Source: Marinilabiliaceae bacterium
GTDB taxonomy: Bacteria; Bacteroidota; Bacteroidia; Bacteroidales; Marinilabiliaceae
Direction of reading: 5' to 3'
Assembly: GCA_021443545.1 (NCBI GenBank)
Contig: JABUTU010000018.1
Span: 1-52,392, forward strand
DNA length: 52,392 bases
The position numbers were made by a program, and so were the translations under genes. Below are positions 24,164 to 32,388 of the stretch, in pieces (position 1 is the stretch's first letter; each line of letters begins with the position of its first letter). The notes beneath the pieces are model-generated. The model made no database searches. It was given only the letters and a program-made list of their open reading frames with translations, and was not told where the DNA came from.

Positions 24164-25150
24164 ATGAAGAAGTATTTATTATCAATAATTTTAATGAACA
24201 CAATGTTAGCAAATGCTCAGTTGTCTATTACTCATGATGGTTTTGCAGAAATAGCGGTTATGGAGTCGTGCGACAATCGGATGTTAGAGCGAAGCATTTA
24301 TGCTATCGAGGCGCTTACATTTAATATAAGTATGGAATGGAGTGTTATGGTGGAGGCAGAGTATGAAGGGAAAGAATTTGGAATCACACAACTTTTTATA
24401 ACTAAGGAGTTCAATAACTACTCCAACCTAAGAGTTGGGCAAATCACAACTCCCATCGGCTACACAGTGCCTTATAACAGACCAGAGAACCATCTCACGG
24501 TGTTTCCTTTAGAAAGTGAAAGTAAAATATTGCCTTATCAATGGGATCAATTAGGTGTTAGCTTTTATGGTGAATATAAAGGTTGGACATATAATGTTAT
24601 GTATCTTGTTGATAATGGCGGTCTGGCAAGTGCTTTAAGAGTAGATAACACTATGGTCGATGGGCTGCGAGTGGGAGCGAGCGGATATTATGGTAAGACC
24701 TATCTGTATCAGTTTGACAATGATTCGCTTCAATATAATAAGCTCGGCAACCTTGTGGTAGTGGGAATCGACTACGACTATGAAGATTATGGAATAGTGT
24801 CGCACGGTTTTGCCACATATAGTCGTTTAAAAGGTGGTTTCAGTCATAATGCGGTATCTGTGGGAGTTGATTTTGGTTACGATTTGTTGAGAAGGAATGA
24901 AATAGAACAATGCATAATACCCTTTGTCAGCTACGATTTTTACAATACGACAATCTCTGAGTATGACCTTTCAGTAGGCAAGAATAACTCCCACCGAATA
25001 TCTGTTGGTGTCAGTTATCAGCCTATTAAACAATTGTTTGTCAAGGCTGAGTTTGCGCACAGTCAACGACAAGGCATAGGTTGCGAGAATGTGGTAATGC
25101 TTGGTGTGGCAGTTAGCGGGGCATGGAACATTACAAAGAAAAATCAGTGA
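24164..25150 (+). CDS. Outer-membrane porin-like beta-barrel protein
   Basis: A 328-residue protein with a clear signal peptide (MKKYLLSIILMNTMLANAQ). The mature part is made of amphipathic strands with many aromatic residues and contains LRVGQITTPIGY..YNRPENH, a layout like phosphate-selective-porin-type (OprO/OprP-like) barrels of Bacteroidetes. Substrate unknown. Start placed at 24164 by the promoter and signal peptide. It is transcribed divergently from the hemerythrin-LuxR regulator, which may control it. Confidence 0.72.
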   Translation: MKKYLLSIILMNTMLANAQLSITHDGFAEIAVMESCDNRMLERSIYAIEALTFNISMEWSVMVEAEYEGKEFGITQLFITKEFNNYSNLRVGQITTPIGYTVPYNRPENHLTVFPLESESKILPYQWDQLGVSFYGEYKGWTYNVMYLVDNGGLASALRVDNTMVDGLRVGASGYYGKTYLYQFDNDSLQYNKLGNLVVVGIDYDYEDYGIVSHGFATYSRLKGGFSHNAVSVGVDFGYDLLRRNEIEQCIIPFVSYDFYNTTISEYDLSVGKNNSHRISVGVSYQPIKQLFVKAEFAHSQRQGIGCENVVMLGVAVSGAWNITKKNQ

Positions 25151-25164
25151 ATTAATAAATACAA

Positions 25165-25194
25165 GAGAAGACAAGTCTATGAATTTGTCTTCTC
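25165..25194. terminator. Hairpin between converging genes
   Basis: A perfect ten-pair stem (25165-25174 with 25185-25194) and ten-base loop lies between the porin-like gene and the LRR gene. The T run is weak on both sides, so it may act as an attenuated bidirectional terminator. Confidence 0.55.
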
Positions 25195-25221
25195 CTGTCT
25201 TATGAGAATATCCTTCTAAGG

Positions 25222-26235
25222 CTATTTAACCACTAATTTACTTATTTCAGTTTTTCCATCCGCGTATTTTCTGATTACAATGTTTACGCCTGGTTTAGGT
25301 GATGATGATTTTAATCCAAGCAGACTGAAATACTCTATCGAGACAAGATTAGAAACTTTTTTGTTGCTGATGCCTGTCGATTCATCAATGTCAAAAATGG
25401 CCTCTAAAGTGATGTCTTCATCAGCGATAGTAACCTCGCGCCTTGCGGTCGTAACATTGTCGTTCCACATCACAAATTTATAGCCCTCATTAGCTGTAGC
25501 TGTTAATGTCGCAATATCTCCTTTATATAGCACTGACAAGTCGGTTTTTCCATTAGCAACTCCAGAAACGCTTCCCATTGTTTCGTTATTAGACGATAGG
25601 TTGATGGAGTATGACTTTTCGATTTTGTCCAAGAAAGTGCTCCAACCCTCTGCTGCTTTGTATGCCTCTAAAGCATCTACAGGGACACGAATTTTAACGG
25701 CAGAGTGAAATGACGACTCTGTGCACGATGGAGGTGTCGTTGACAATAATGTTACGGTAAGATTTGAGCAGTTGCGAAAAGCATGTTCATCGAGTTTAGA
25801 TATGGAACTTGGTAAGGTTATATTTGTCAAGCTTGTACATCCGTCAAATACACCCTTGTCGATAGACTGAAGGTTGTCGGGTATATTGATAGCCGTAAGT
25901 GAACTACAGCCATTAAATGCGTATTGTTCTATGTTTGTTAATGTATTAGGAAGTGTAACAGATGTAAGATTTGTACAATTTTTGAAAGCATATTGTACAA
26001 TTCTTGTCACGTTATAGTCAATTTCATTAAACGTAATAGTTCCAGGAATATTGATTGCGCCCGAATAATTGGGATCATTGATTCCTTTTACAGTTGCAGT
26101 GTTCCCATCTTGTACAGTAGATGATATATTGTATATAATATAGACGTTGTCGCTGATAGTAATAGAGACTTCTTCTGCGTAGCTCATTGTTTGGCAGAGA
26201 AGAAGAGATAATAAAGCAAGATACAAATGTTTCAT
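25222..26235 (-). CDS. Secreted BspA-type leucine-rich repeat protein with T9SS-like C-terminus
   Basis: A 337-residue protein: signal peptide (1-20), a linker, four to five BspA/LRR_5 repeats (about 72-185, pattern I-x-x-x-A-F-x-x-C-x-x-L-x-x-V/I-x-L-P), an InlB-B-like repeat (about 208-285 with EGYKFVMWND), and a C-terminal domain (about 290-337) with SLLGLKSSSPKPGVNIVIRKYADGK resembling the type A sorting signal of the type IX secretion system. It is probably exported to the cell surface for adhesion or protein contact. No T9SS machinery genes are in the window, so secretion route is inferred. Confidence 0.8.
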   Translation of the reverse strand: MKHLYLALLSLLLCQTMSYAEEVSITISDNVYIIYNISSTVQDGNTATVKGINDPNYSGAINIPGTITFNEIDYNVTRIVQYAFKNCTNLTSVTLPNTLTNIEQYAFNGCSSLTAINIPDNLQSIDKGVFDGCTSLTNITLPSSISKLDEHAFRNCSNLTVTLLSTTPPSCTESSFHSAVKIRVPVDALEAYKAAEGWSTFLDKIEKSYSINLSSNNETMGSVSGVANGKTDLSVLYKGDIATLTATANEGYKFVMWNDNVTTARREVTIADEDITLEAIFDIDESTGISNKKVSNLVSIEYFSLLGLKSSSPKPGVNIVIRKYADGKTEISKLVVK

Positions 26236-26445
26236 TGGTGTCTATTTAGTTTGTGTAAGTACTGTCTTTTATAAATAATTGTGGTTTACTAACAAAATAC
26301 GAATGAAGAATAACGATAGAGTTAGCAAGCATCAGCAAATTTAGTCTTTATTTCTTATAATTACTCATTAATGAGAAAAAAAATTAATAATATATCATAG
26401 CTGAGTCGTTGACAAGGCGGATTTAGTGAGATGATGTGATAACTT

Positions 26446-27753
26446 TTATATGTTTGATGGTAGAGTGAATCTTACGGTCAGTCCACCGTTGGGTGTGGGA
26501 AAGAGATTGATCTCGCCACCATGAAGAAGAACGGCATTTTTTACTATTGCCAGTCCTAACCCTGTTCCTCCGAGTTTGCGAGAACGCCCTTTGTCGATGC
26601 GGTAGAACCGTTCGCATAGATGAGGAATGTGAATTGGCTGGACTCCGATTCCATTATCGGACACGAAGAATTCTGCAGTCTCTGAATTTGCTCTCGATGC
26701 GGTGATTTGGATTGTTTTCCCTTCTCCAGCGTAGGCGATGGCGTTGTCAATGAGATTGCGAAATATAGAATAGACGAGTGAGCGGTCACCGAGTACGAGA
26801 AGGTTTTCGACGTTGATTGTCAGCGTCATGTTATTCTCTTCAAGAGCGTGAGATACACCATCTTTAATTTCGTCGAGCAATTCGCGGATATTTATCAGCA
26901 TTGGTTCTTTAACTTGCTGAATGGCGTCCATTTTGGCCAGGGCCGACATGTCGCTGAGGATGTTTGTCATGCGTTTGCATTGTGCGAAACTTCTCTCAAG
27001 GAACTGGTGACGTTTTTCTTCCGACAGAGTTCCGTTGTCCTCTAAGAGTGTCTCAAGATATGCGGAGATTGATGCTGTAGGCGTCTTCAGTTCGTGTGCT
27101 GCGTTCTGCGTCAGTTGTCGTTTGAGTTGTTGTTTTTCGTTCTCCACTTTTTCGCTCTCGGTGAGTGCAAGACGATGAGCAATTTGATAGAGTATGATAC
27201 ACAGTACAATAGTAATACCTATGATGAATATGACAAATGTTTTGTCAATTGTTAAGTCCTTGTAAAGCTGAGAGTTATAGTGTAAAGCGGAACGGACTAT
27301 AACTCCTCTATCCTTGAGTAGCGTGGCAGAATAGAAAAATTGTTCGCCATCGAGTGACTCGGAATTGCGTTGTATATCATAGCCACTTCCTTTTTCCAAT
27401 GCCTGACGTATCTCTCTGCGGTTTAGGTGGTTGTCCATTTCTTCGACGTTACTCTCGTTGTCGTAAAGGCTATTACCTTCAAGGTCGAATATTGAAAGAC
27501 GGACATCGCTGAGTGTAGAGTGCTTATAGTTTGCTTTGCCAGCGACAAGACTATCAATCATATTTCCATCCTTTGATGGAAGTGCAAGGGAAAGGTTTAT
27601 GACTTGCAGACGATTGTTCAGAATGTCAATCTTGTATTCTGTTTCGCGCTGATACTGGAATACGAGGAACATGCCTGCGAGCAGGAGAAAGATGCCTACC
27701 ACACTGGCAAACATTCGGTTTGCAAAGCTGTTTATTAGTATTTTGACACCCAT
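26446..27753 (-). CDS. Sensor histidine kinase (PhoR-like)
   Basis: A 435-residue membrane kinase: membrane segments at about 13-33 and 172-192 enclosing a periplasmic sensor of about 140 residues; HisKA box NAAHELKTPTASI with His220; N box IFRNLIDNAIAYA; G boxes DNGIGV and GTGLGLAIVK. It follows its OmpR-type regulator by 20 bases. Neighbouring a PiT phosphate transporter and Pho-box-like repeats, it probably corresponds to PhoR, but kinases of this type sense other stimuli too, so the phosphate role is inference. Confidence 0.9.
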   Translation of the reverse strand: MGVKILINSFANRMFASVVGIFLLLAGMFLVFQYQRETEYKIDILNNRLQVINLSLALPSKDGNMIDSLVAGKANYKHSTLSDVRLSIFDLEGNSLYDNESNVEEMDNHLNRREIRQALEKGSGYDIQRNSESLDGEQFFYSATLLKDRGVIVRSALHYNSQLYKDLTIDKTFVIFIIGITIVLCIILYQIAHRLALTESEKVENEKQQLKRQLTQNAAHELKTPTASISAYLETLLEDNGTLSEEKRHQFLERSFAQCKRMTNILSDMSALAKMDAIQQVKEPMLINIRELLDEIKDGVSHALEENNMTLTINVENLLVLGDRSLVYSIFRNLIDNAIAYAGEGKTIQITASRANSETAEFFVSDNGIGVQPIHIPHLCERFYRIDKGRSRKLGGTGLGLAIVKNAVLLHGGEINLFPTPNGGLTVRFTLPSNI

Positions 27754-27774
27754 TTATGCAATAATTGATAATTA

Positions 27775-28485
27775 TCAATTTGCTGAAAAGTAATAGCCGT
27801 AGCCGATTTTGGTCTTGATATGTTCTCCATAGGGAGATATTTTTGTTCTTAGTCGTGTGATGTTTACATCGACAGTGCGTTCAAGAACAAATGTGTCTTT
27901 AGGCCAAATATTATTGATGAGTTCGTCGCGCGAATAGACTCGTCCCTGATTCTGAAGAAAAAAGAGCAATAGCTCAAACTCTAAGTGAGTCAGAGGAGCA
28001 AGTTGTCCATCAACAGAAGCAGTCTTGGTAAAGAGATTAATGACAATTCCCTCATAGCTAATAGTAGGATTGTCAATCTCTTTTGTTGTTGCCTGACTTA
28101 TTTCCTTTCTTCTTTGTGTTCGACGCAGAACGGCTCTTACTCTTGCTTTTACCTCTTTCATTGACAAAGGCTTCGGAATGTAGTCATCTGCGCCGATGTC
28201 TAATCCTTTAACAGTCTCTTCCTCTCCTTCAAGAGCCGTAATGAATATGATAGGGATGTCAGATGTTGTGTAATCGTTCTTCAGGAGTCGGGCTAAGCCG
28301 AATCCGGATATTTCGCCCATCATGACATCAAGCAAGATTAGTTTGTAGTTGCAAGCCTTTATTTTAGGCAAAGCATCCTCAGCAGATAACGCTATATCCA
28401 CTTCGTACCCCTCTTCCTGTAGATTGAATTGCAAGATTTCAGCAAGGTCTTGTTCGTCATCTACTACAAGTATTTTATTTTGCAT
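27775..28485 (-). CDS. OmpR/PhoB-type response regulator
   Basis: A 236-residue regulator. Receiver domain: Asp9-Asp10, phospho-acceptor Asp53 in LLDVMMGE, Lys105 in DYIPKPLS. Winged-helix output domain about 145-233, with HLEFELLLFFLQNQGRVYSRDELI and the recognition part RTVDVNITRLRTKI. It is likely the partner of the downstream kinase. Eleven-base TGTAAC repeats lie in its own upstream region and related repeats precede the PiT gene, agreeing with a PhoB-type activator that acts on both. No gene name is assigned because the phosphate role is inferred. Confidence 0.92.
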   Translation of the reverse strand: MQNKILVVDDEQDLAEILQFNLQEEGYEVDIALSAEDALPKIKACNYKLILLDVMMGEISGFGLARLLKNDYTTSDIPIIFITALEGEEETVKGLDIGADDYIPKPLSMKEVKARVRAVLRRTQRRKEISQATTKEIDNPTISYEGIVINLFTKTASVDGQLAPLTHLEFELLLFFLQNQGRVYSRDELINNIWPKDTFVLERTVDVNITRLRTKISPYGEHIKTKIGYGYYFSAN

Positions 28486-28577
28486 GTTGTCTTTAGTTAG
28501 AAATTAATTATTCTTTTAGCTGACATTATGCTGAAAGTATGCAATCTAATATTGCTCATGTTCAAATGCTAAGTTAA

Positions 28578-28614
28578 GAAAAATAGTGTCTTCTCATGTT
28601 ACACAGCAGTTACA
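28578..28614 (-). promoter_or_regulatory. Candidate Pho box and -7 box of the OmpR-type operon
   Basis: On the minus strand TGTAAC occurs twice, exactly 11 bases apart (28614-28609 and 28603-28598), and 12 bases later TATTTTTC (28585-28578) resembles the -7 box with one mismatch. The arrangement is like E. coli Pho boxes, where 11-base direct repeats replace the -35 element. Confidence 0.4.
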
Positions 28615-28618
28615 ATTG

Positions 28619-30871
28619 CTACTTGCTTAAGTTTGCAAGTCCTCGGATTAGGTGACGCAAAGATGACAGCAGTTCTTGTGTCTCTTGTAAGATATTGATA
28701 TACACGAGATGAGCGTTCGACATTGTGTTGCCATCTGCATAAGTAGTCATTACATCGATTTGCCATTTGCGAATGGCAGAAAGTTGAGATTGTATTTTCT
28801 GTGCATCGCTGCGAATCTGTTCGCCGAGGTCGTAGTCTCCCTTTTCTATCATCGATATGGTTCTGTCGAAAAGCGAGCGTACATCAGTGCGTATTTTTAG
28901 GTAGGGTTCGCTGATTTTTTCAGGGAGTGGCACGAAGTTGTTACTGAGGTGTTCAGCACATGGCTCTGCTGTACGTTTGAGGCAGTAGAGCATTTGAGCT
29001 GCAGCATTGTTAGCAAGGAAAAACCATGTGTTTTTCTCAATCGCTACTTTGGGGTCTATGCGGCGCATGCCTATTATCTCGCGTTTTCGTATGCGTTTCC
29101 ATCTTTTATGCTGCTCTTCCAATTGATTTTGTATAGTTCGTAGAGGTTGATACTGGTTGGCGAAGAATGCATCAGTCATTGTTCGAAACTCGTGTCGAAC
29201 GAAGTCGACTAATTCGATGTTGCTCAGACGATTGTGCATGATGATAAGGCGTCGTGCCTCGGTATAGTCGCCAGGCTTTGTATTGATAATCTGTCTAAAT
29301 ATATCTTCTAATTCGTCTATCTTCTGTCTCTTTTTTGTGTAGCTTATATTGCTACGGATGAGGAGAATAATGGCAGTGACAATAAACGCCAGCATTATGG
29401 GGATACTGCCAAAGTGCATTGCAGTGCATATAATGAGACAGAGAAAGAAGGCGATGCCAGCTGTGATAAACCACCCTCCGATGACCGATATGACGCCTGT
29501 GATGCGGAATACTGCACTTTCGCGAGTCCATGCCTTGTCAGCAAGGGATGTACCCATAGCTACCATAAAAGTGACGTAAGTCGTTGACAATGGGAGTTTG
29601 TATGATGTGCCAAGCGCAACGAGAAGTCCTGCAATTACAATGTTAACAGATGCTCTTAAGAGGTCGAAAGCGGCACCGTTTGTCAGAACTGCATCTTGGA
29701 CATTGAAACGGCGACTTATGAAACGACTTACTGGTTTAGGGGTTATATTGCTTATTGCTTGTGAGACGCTAAGAGTATGACGAACGAGTGTGCGTGCCAT
29801 CCTCGATGAGCCAAACATCTCATCTCCTTCGTCTTGTCTCGAAAGGTCAACACTGGTTTTTACAACATTCTGAGCCTTCTTGCTGTTTATTAAAGATAAC
29901 ACCATTATTATACCAGCGGCCATTAGAAAAACAAGCGGTGTTTGAGCACTTTCGCTAAGCGATGACATCATAAATTCTGAAGGATTGCCAAAGCCGTTCG
30001 CAGCAAAGTCCTGATAGGAGCTGAGACCTGCCAGAGGGACACCTATGAAATTCACAAGGTCGTTGCCTGCAAAGGCCATTGCGAGAGCAAAAGTGCCACA
30101 TAAAACCACAATCTTCAATACGTTCACTTTAGCAAATGAAAGGATAGTCATAAGGAGCGAGAAGCCGACAATGCAACAACCGACAATTGCAAAAGTGTTT
30201 TCGCTGATGAATGATTTTAAATCAGAGGTCATCAGCGTTGATCCTTTCAATCCGTTAATTAACAAGAAATATACGATTGCTGTGATACTCAAGCCAGAGA
30301 AGATGCCTTGTCGGATTCTCGTATCCTTTTCAAACGTGAACGAAAACAGACAACGACTAATCCACTGTACAAGCCAGCCAAAGAAGAATGCTATGGCGAC
30401 TGACATGAAGATGGCTACAATAACTTGCAATGCCTTGTCTGTATTGAGCAACATCCCAAGGTTCAATTCGCTATTATCCATGACTTTAAATAGCGAAATG
30501 GCAAATGCTCCGCCCAGCAGTTCAAAGACCATACTTACTGTTGTTGAGGTAGGCATTCCAAGAGTGTTGAATATATCAAGCAGAACAACATCTGTTACCA
30601 TTACAGCAAGAAAGATGCACATAACATCCTCAAACGAAAAATATTGAGGTGTGAATATCCCATGACGAGCTATATCCATCATTCCATTAGATAGAGCTGC
30701 ACCTGCAAATACTCCGATTGCAGAAACCATTATTATCGTCTTGAACTTTGCGGAACGTGCTCCGATTGCTGAGTTGATAAAATTCACAGCATCGTTGCTT
30801 ACTCCCACTACGATGTCAACAACAGCTAATAACATAAGGAATACAACGATTCCGAGATAAATAGAATTCAT
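28619..30871 (-). CDS. PiT-family inorganic phosphate transporter with C-terminal helical domain (second copy)
   Basis: A 750-residue paralogue of the transporter at 9149-11398, similar along its full length. PHO4 repeats are seen at GVSNDAVNF and GNDLVNFIG, with GTSYKLPLSTTYVT later, and a cytoplasmic PhoU-like helical tail from about residue 530. It takes up phosphate at the inner membrane. The ATG is supported by a -7 box 26 bases upstream. Directly before that box lie 11-base direct repeats, and the PhoB/PhoR-like pair follows 134 bases downstream on the same strand. This copy is thus likely the phosphate-starvation-regulated one. Confidence 0.93.
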   Translation of the reverse strand: MNSIYLGIVVFLMLLAVVDIVVGVSNDAVNFINSAIGARSAKFKTIIMVSAIGVFAGAALSNGMMDIARHGIFTPQYFSFEDVMCIFLAVMVTDVVLLDIFNTLGMPTSTTVSMVFELLGGAFAISLFKVMDNSELNLGMLLNTDKALQVIVAIFMSVAIAFFFGWLVQWISRCLFSFTFEKDTRIRQGIFSGLSITAIVYFLLINGLKGSTLMTSDLKSFISENTFAIVGCCIVGFSLLMTILSFAKVNVLKIVVLCGTFALAMAFAGNDLVNFIGVPLAGLSSYQDFAANGFGNPSEFMMSSLSESAQTPLVFLMAAGIIMVLSLINSKKAQNVVKTSVDLSRQDEGDEMFGSSRMARTLVRHTLSVSQAISNITPKPVSRFISRRFNVQDAVLTNGAAFDLLRASVNIVIAGLLVALGTSYKLPLSTTYVTFMVAMGTSLADKAWTRESAVFRITGVISVIGGWFITAGIAFFLCLIICTAMHFGSIPIMLAFIVTAIILLIRSNISYTKKRQKIDELEDIFRQIINTKPGDYTEARRLIIMHNRLSNIELVDFVRHEFRTMTDAFFANQYQPLRTIQNQLEEQHKRWKRIRKREIIGMRRIDPKVAIEKNTWFFLANNAAAQMLYCLKRTAEPCAEHLSNNFVPLPEKISEPYLKIRTDVRSLFDRTISMIEKGDYDLGEQIRSDAQKIQSQLSAIRKWQIDVMTTYADGNTMSNAHLVYINILQETQELLSSLRHLIRGLANLSK

Positions 30872-30896
30872 ATTATATGCGACATTTCATTTCCTG

Positions 30897-30943
30897 CAAA
30901 GATATTTTGACGATATTACAATTCTATTACATCGGTATTAACA
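30897..30943 (-). promoter_or_regulatory. Candidate Pho box and -7 box of the PiT gene
   Basis: On the minus strand three repeats with TGTtAATA/TGTAATA/TGTAATA occupy 30943-30914; their AATA parts recur every 11 bases (30939, 30928, 30917). Nine bases further lies TATCTTTG (30904-30897), a perfect -7 box, and no TTTG is found at -33. Activator repeats in place of the -33 element are the arrangement of PhoB-dependent promoters. Confidence 0.55.
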
Positions 30944-30974
30944 GACTATTAAATGAGGCCTAAACCATATGAAT

Positions 30975-31016
30975 AATACAAAAACAGTGCGTCTGAGAAA
31001 ACCCAGACGCACTGTT
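30975..31016 (-). terminator. Terminator of the arylacetate operon
   Basis: A perfect 13-pair stem (30983-30995 with 31004-31016) with an eight-base loop continues on the minus strand into TTTTTGTATT. It follows the stop of the phenylacetate-CoA ligase gene by about 20 bases. Confidence 0.88.
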
Positions 31017-31037
31017 GAGTGATTATGATACTGTGTA

Positions 31038-32345
31038 TCAGTTCTTGAAAATACGCTTGTCGTTTACATGCTTAGCCTTACCCATTGAACGTTCGATGCT
31101 CATAGGAGGCAAGATGTGGATGTTGGGCTTGATGCCGACCATCGATACGATGCGGTCGTAAAGAGGTTTGATATAAGGCATCTGGCCGTCAGGACTGCGG
31201 CGGAAGAATTCTGGCTTCAACTCAACATCCAGGTCGAATGTGTCTTCATTGTTGACACGGTCAACAGTGATGAAATAGTATGGCTGGAATGCTGGGAATT
31301 CAGTGAGACATGTCTCGATTTGAGAAGGGAAGACGTTTACTCCACGAATTATCATCATATCGTCGCTGCGTCCAAGAATACGATCCATACGGACTGCAGT
31401 ACGGCCACACTCACAAGGTTCATATATCAAGCGGGTAAGATCGCGTGTGCGGTAGCGAAGAATAGGCATAGCCTCTTTGCAGAGAGATGTGAATACCAAC
31501 TCGCCGAATTCGCCTGGAGCAACAGGTTCGAGAGTGTCAGGATTGATGATCTCAGGGAAGAACATATCCTCCCAAAGGTGAGTGCCATTTTGGCACTCGC
31601 ATTCGCCACCGACACCAGGTCCGCACATCTCGGTAAGTCCGTATATATCATATGCCTTAATGCGTAGTTTCTCTTCCAGTTCACGACGCATACCCTCAGT
31701 CCATGGCTCAGCGCCAAAGAATCCACAACGTAGTTTCATATTGTCAATTGAGACAACCTCGCTGTTGTGAATAGCCTCCGCAAGACGCATAGCATACGAT
31801 GGAGTACAAGCCAGAACGTTAGTTCCGAAGTCCTGCATAAGCATAATCTGTTTTTCAGTGTTGCCAGCAGAAGTAGGAAGCTGACAAGCTCCGAGTTTTG
31901 CAGCACCATCGTGGGCTCCAAGACCACCTGTGAAGAGACCATAGCCATAGCTTACCTGAACTGTGTCGCCAGGGCCTACACCTCCAGCTGCCATAACACG
32001 AGCTACACCTTCAGCCCACATATCGAGGTCGTTCTTAGTGTAGACATCTACCACAGGTTTCCCAGTTGTTCCAGAGCTTGCATGAACGCGTGCAACCTCT
32101 GTAGGAGGAACCACCATAAGACCGAATGGATATTCGTCACGAAGGTCTGTTTTTGTAGTGAAAGGCAGTTTGACAATGTCATCAATCGACTTGATGTCGT
32201 CAGGTACAACACCTAACTCTGCCATTTTGCGACGATAGAATTTCGACTTGTTGTAGCAAGTCTTAACTATGTCTTTTAGTCTTTGGCTTTGGAGTTCGCG
32301 CATCTCATCGCGCGACATACACTCCATTTTGGGATTATAAATCAT
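31038..32345 (-). CDS. Phenylacetate--CoA ligase (PaaK family)
   Basis: A 435-residue adenylate-forming ligase joining phenylacetate or another arylacetate to CoA with ATP. The start is the ATG at 32345; an upstream in-frame ATG at 32417 would overlap the aminotransferase. The phosphate loop HASSGTTGKPV (about 88-98), the YGLTEMCGPG motif, the RTRDLTRL hinge and the C-terminal GRSDDMMIIRGVNVFPSQIE region are all typical. Last gene of the operon with IorAB. It can feed free arylacetates to arylacetyl-CoA for reductive carboxylation, or work the other way when aromatic amino acids are degraded. Confidence 0.93.
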   Translation of the reverse strand: MIYNPKMECMSRDEMRELQSQRLKDIVKTCYNKSKFYRRKMAELGVVPDDIKSIDDIVKLPFTTKTDLRDEYPFGLMVVPPTEVARVHASSGTTGKPVVDVYTKNDLDMWAEGVARVMAAGGVGPGDTVQVSYGYGLFTGGLGAHDGAAKLGACQLPTSAGNTEKQIMLMQDFGTNVLACTPSYAMRLAEAIHNSEVVSIDNMKLRCGFFGAEPWTEGMRRELEEKLRIKAYDIYGLTEMCGPGVGGECECQNGTHLWEDMFFPEIINPDTLEPVAPGEFGELVFTSLCKEAMPILRYRTRDLTRLIYEPCECGRTAVRMDRILGRSDDMMIIRGVNVFPSQIETCLTEFPAFQPYYFITVDRVNNEDTFDLDVELKPEFFRRSPDGQMPYIKPLYDRIVSMVGIKPNIHILPPMSIERSMGKAKHVNDKRIFKN

Positions 32346-32388
32346 GACTATATTATAGCTATTATTTCTTTGCTTTGATAAATCTATG

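Noticed and set aside
26364..26375. Palindrome CTCATTAATGAG in the gap between the LRR gene and the histidine kinase gene
   Set aside because: AT-rich 12-base palindrome without a second copy or clear promoter relation; too weak to call an operator.
30045..30647. 200-codon open frame on the plus strand
   Set aside because: It is the complement of the PiT transporter gene; composition follows that of a membrane protein read backwards.
31116..31667. 183-codon open frame on the plus strand
   Set aside because: Lies entirely antisense to the phenylacetate-CoA ligase gene with no supporting features.
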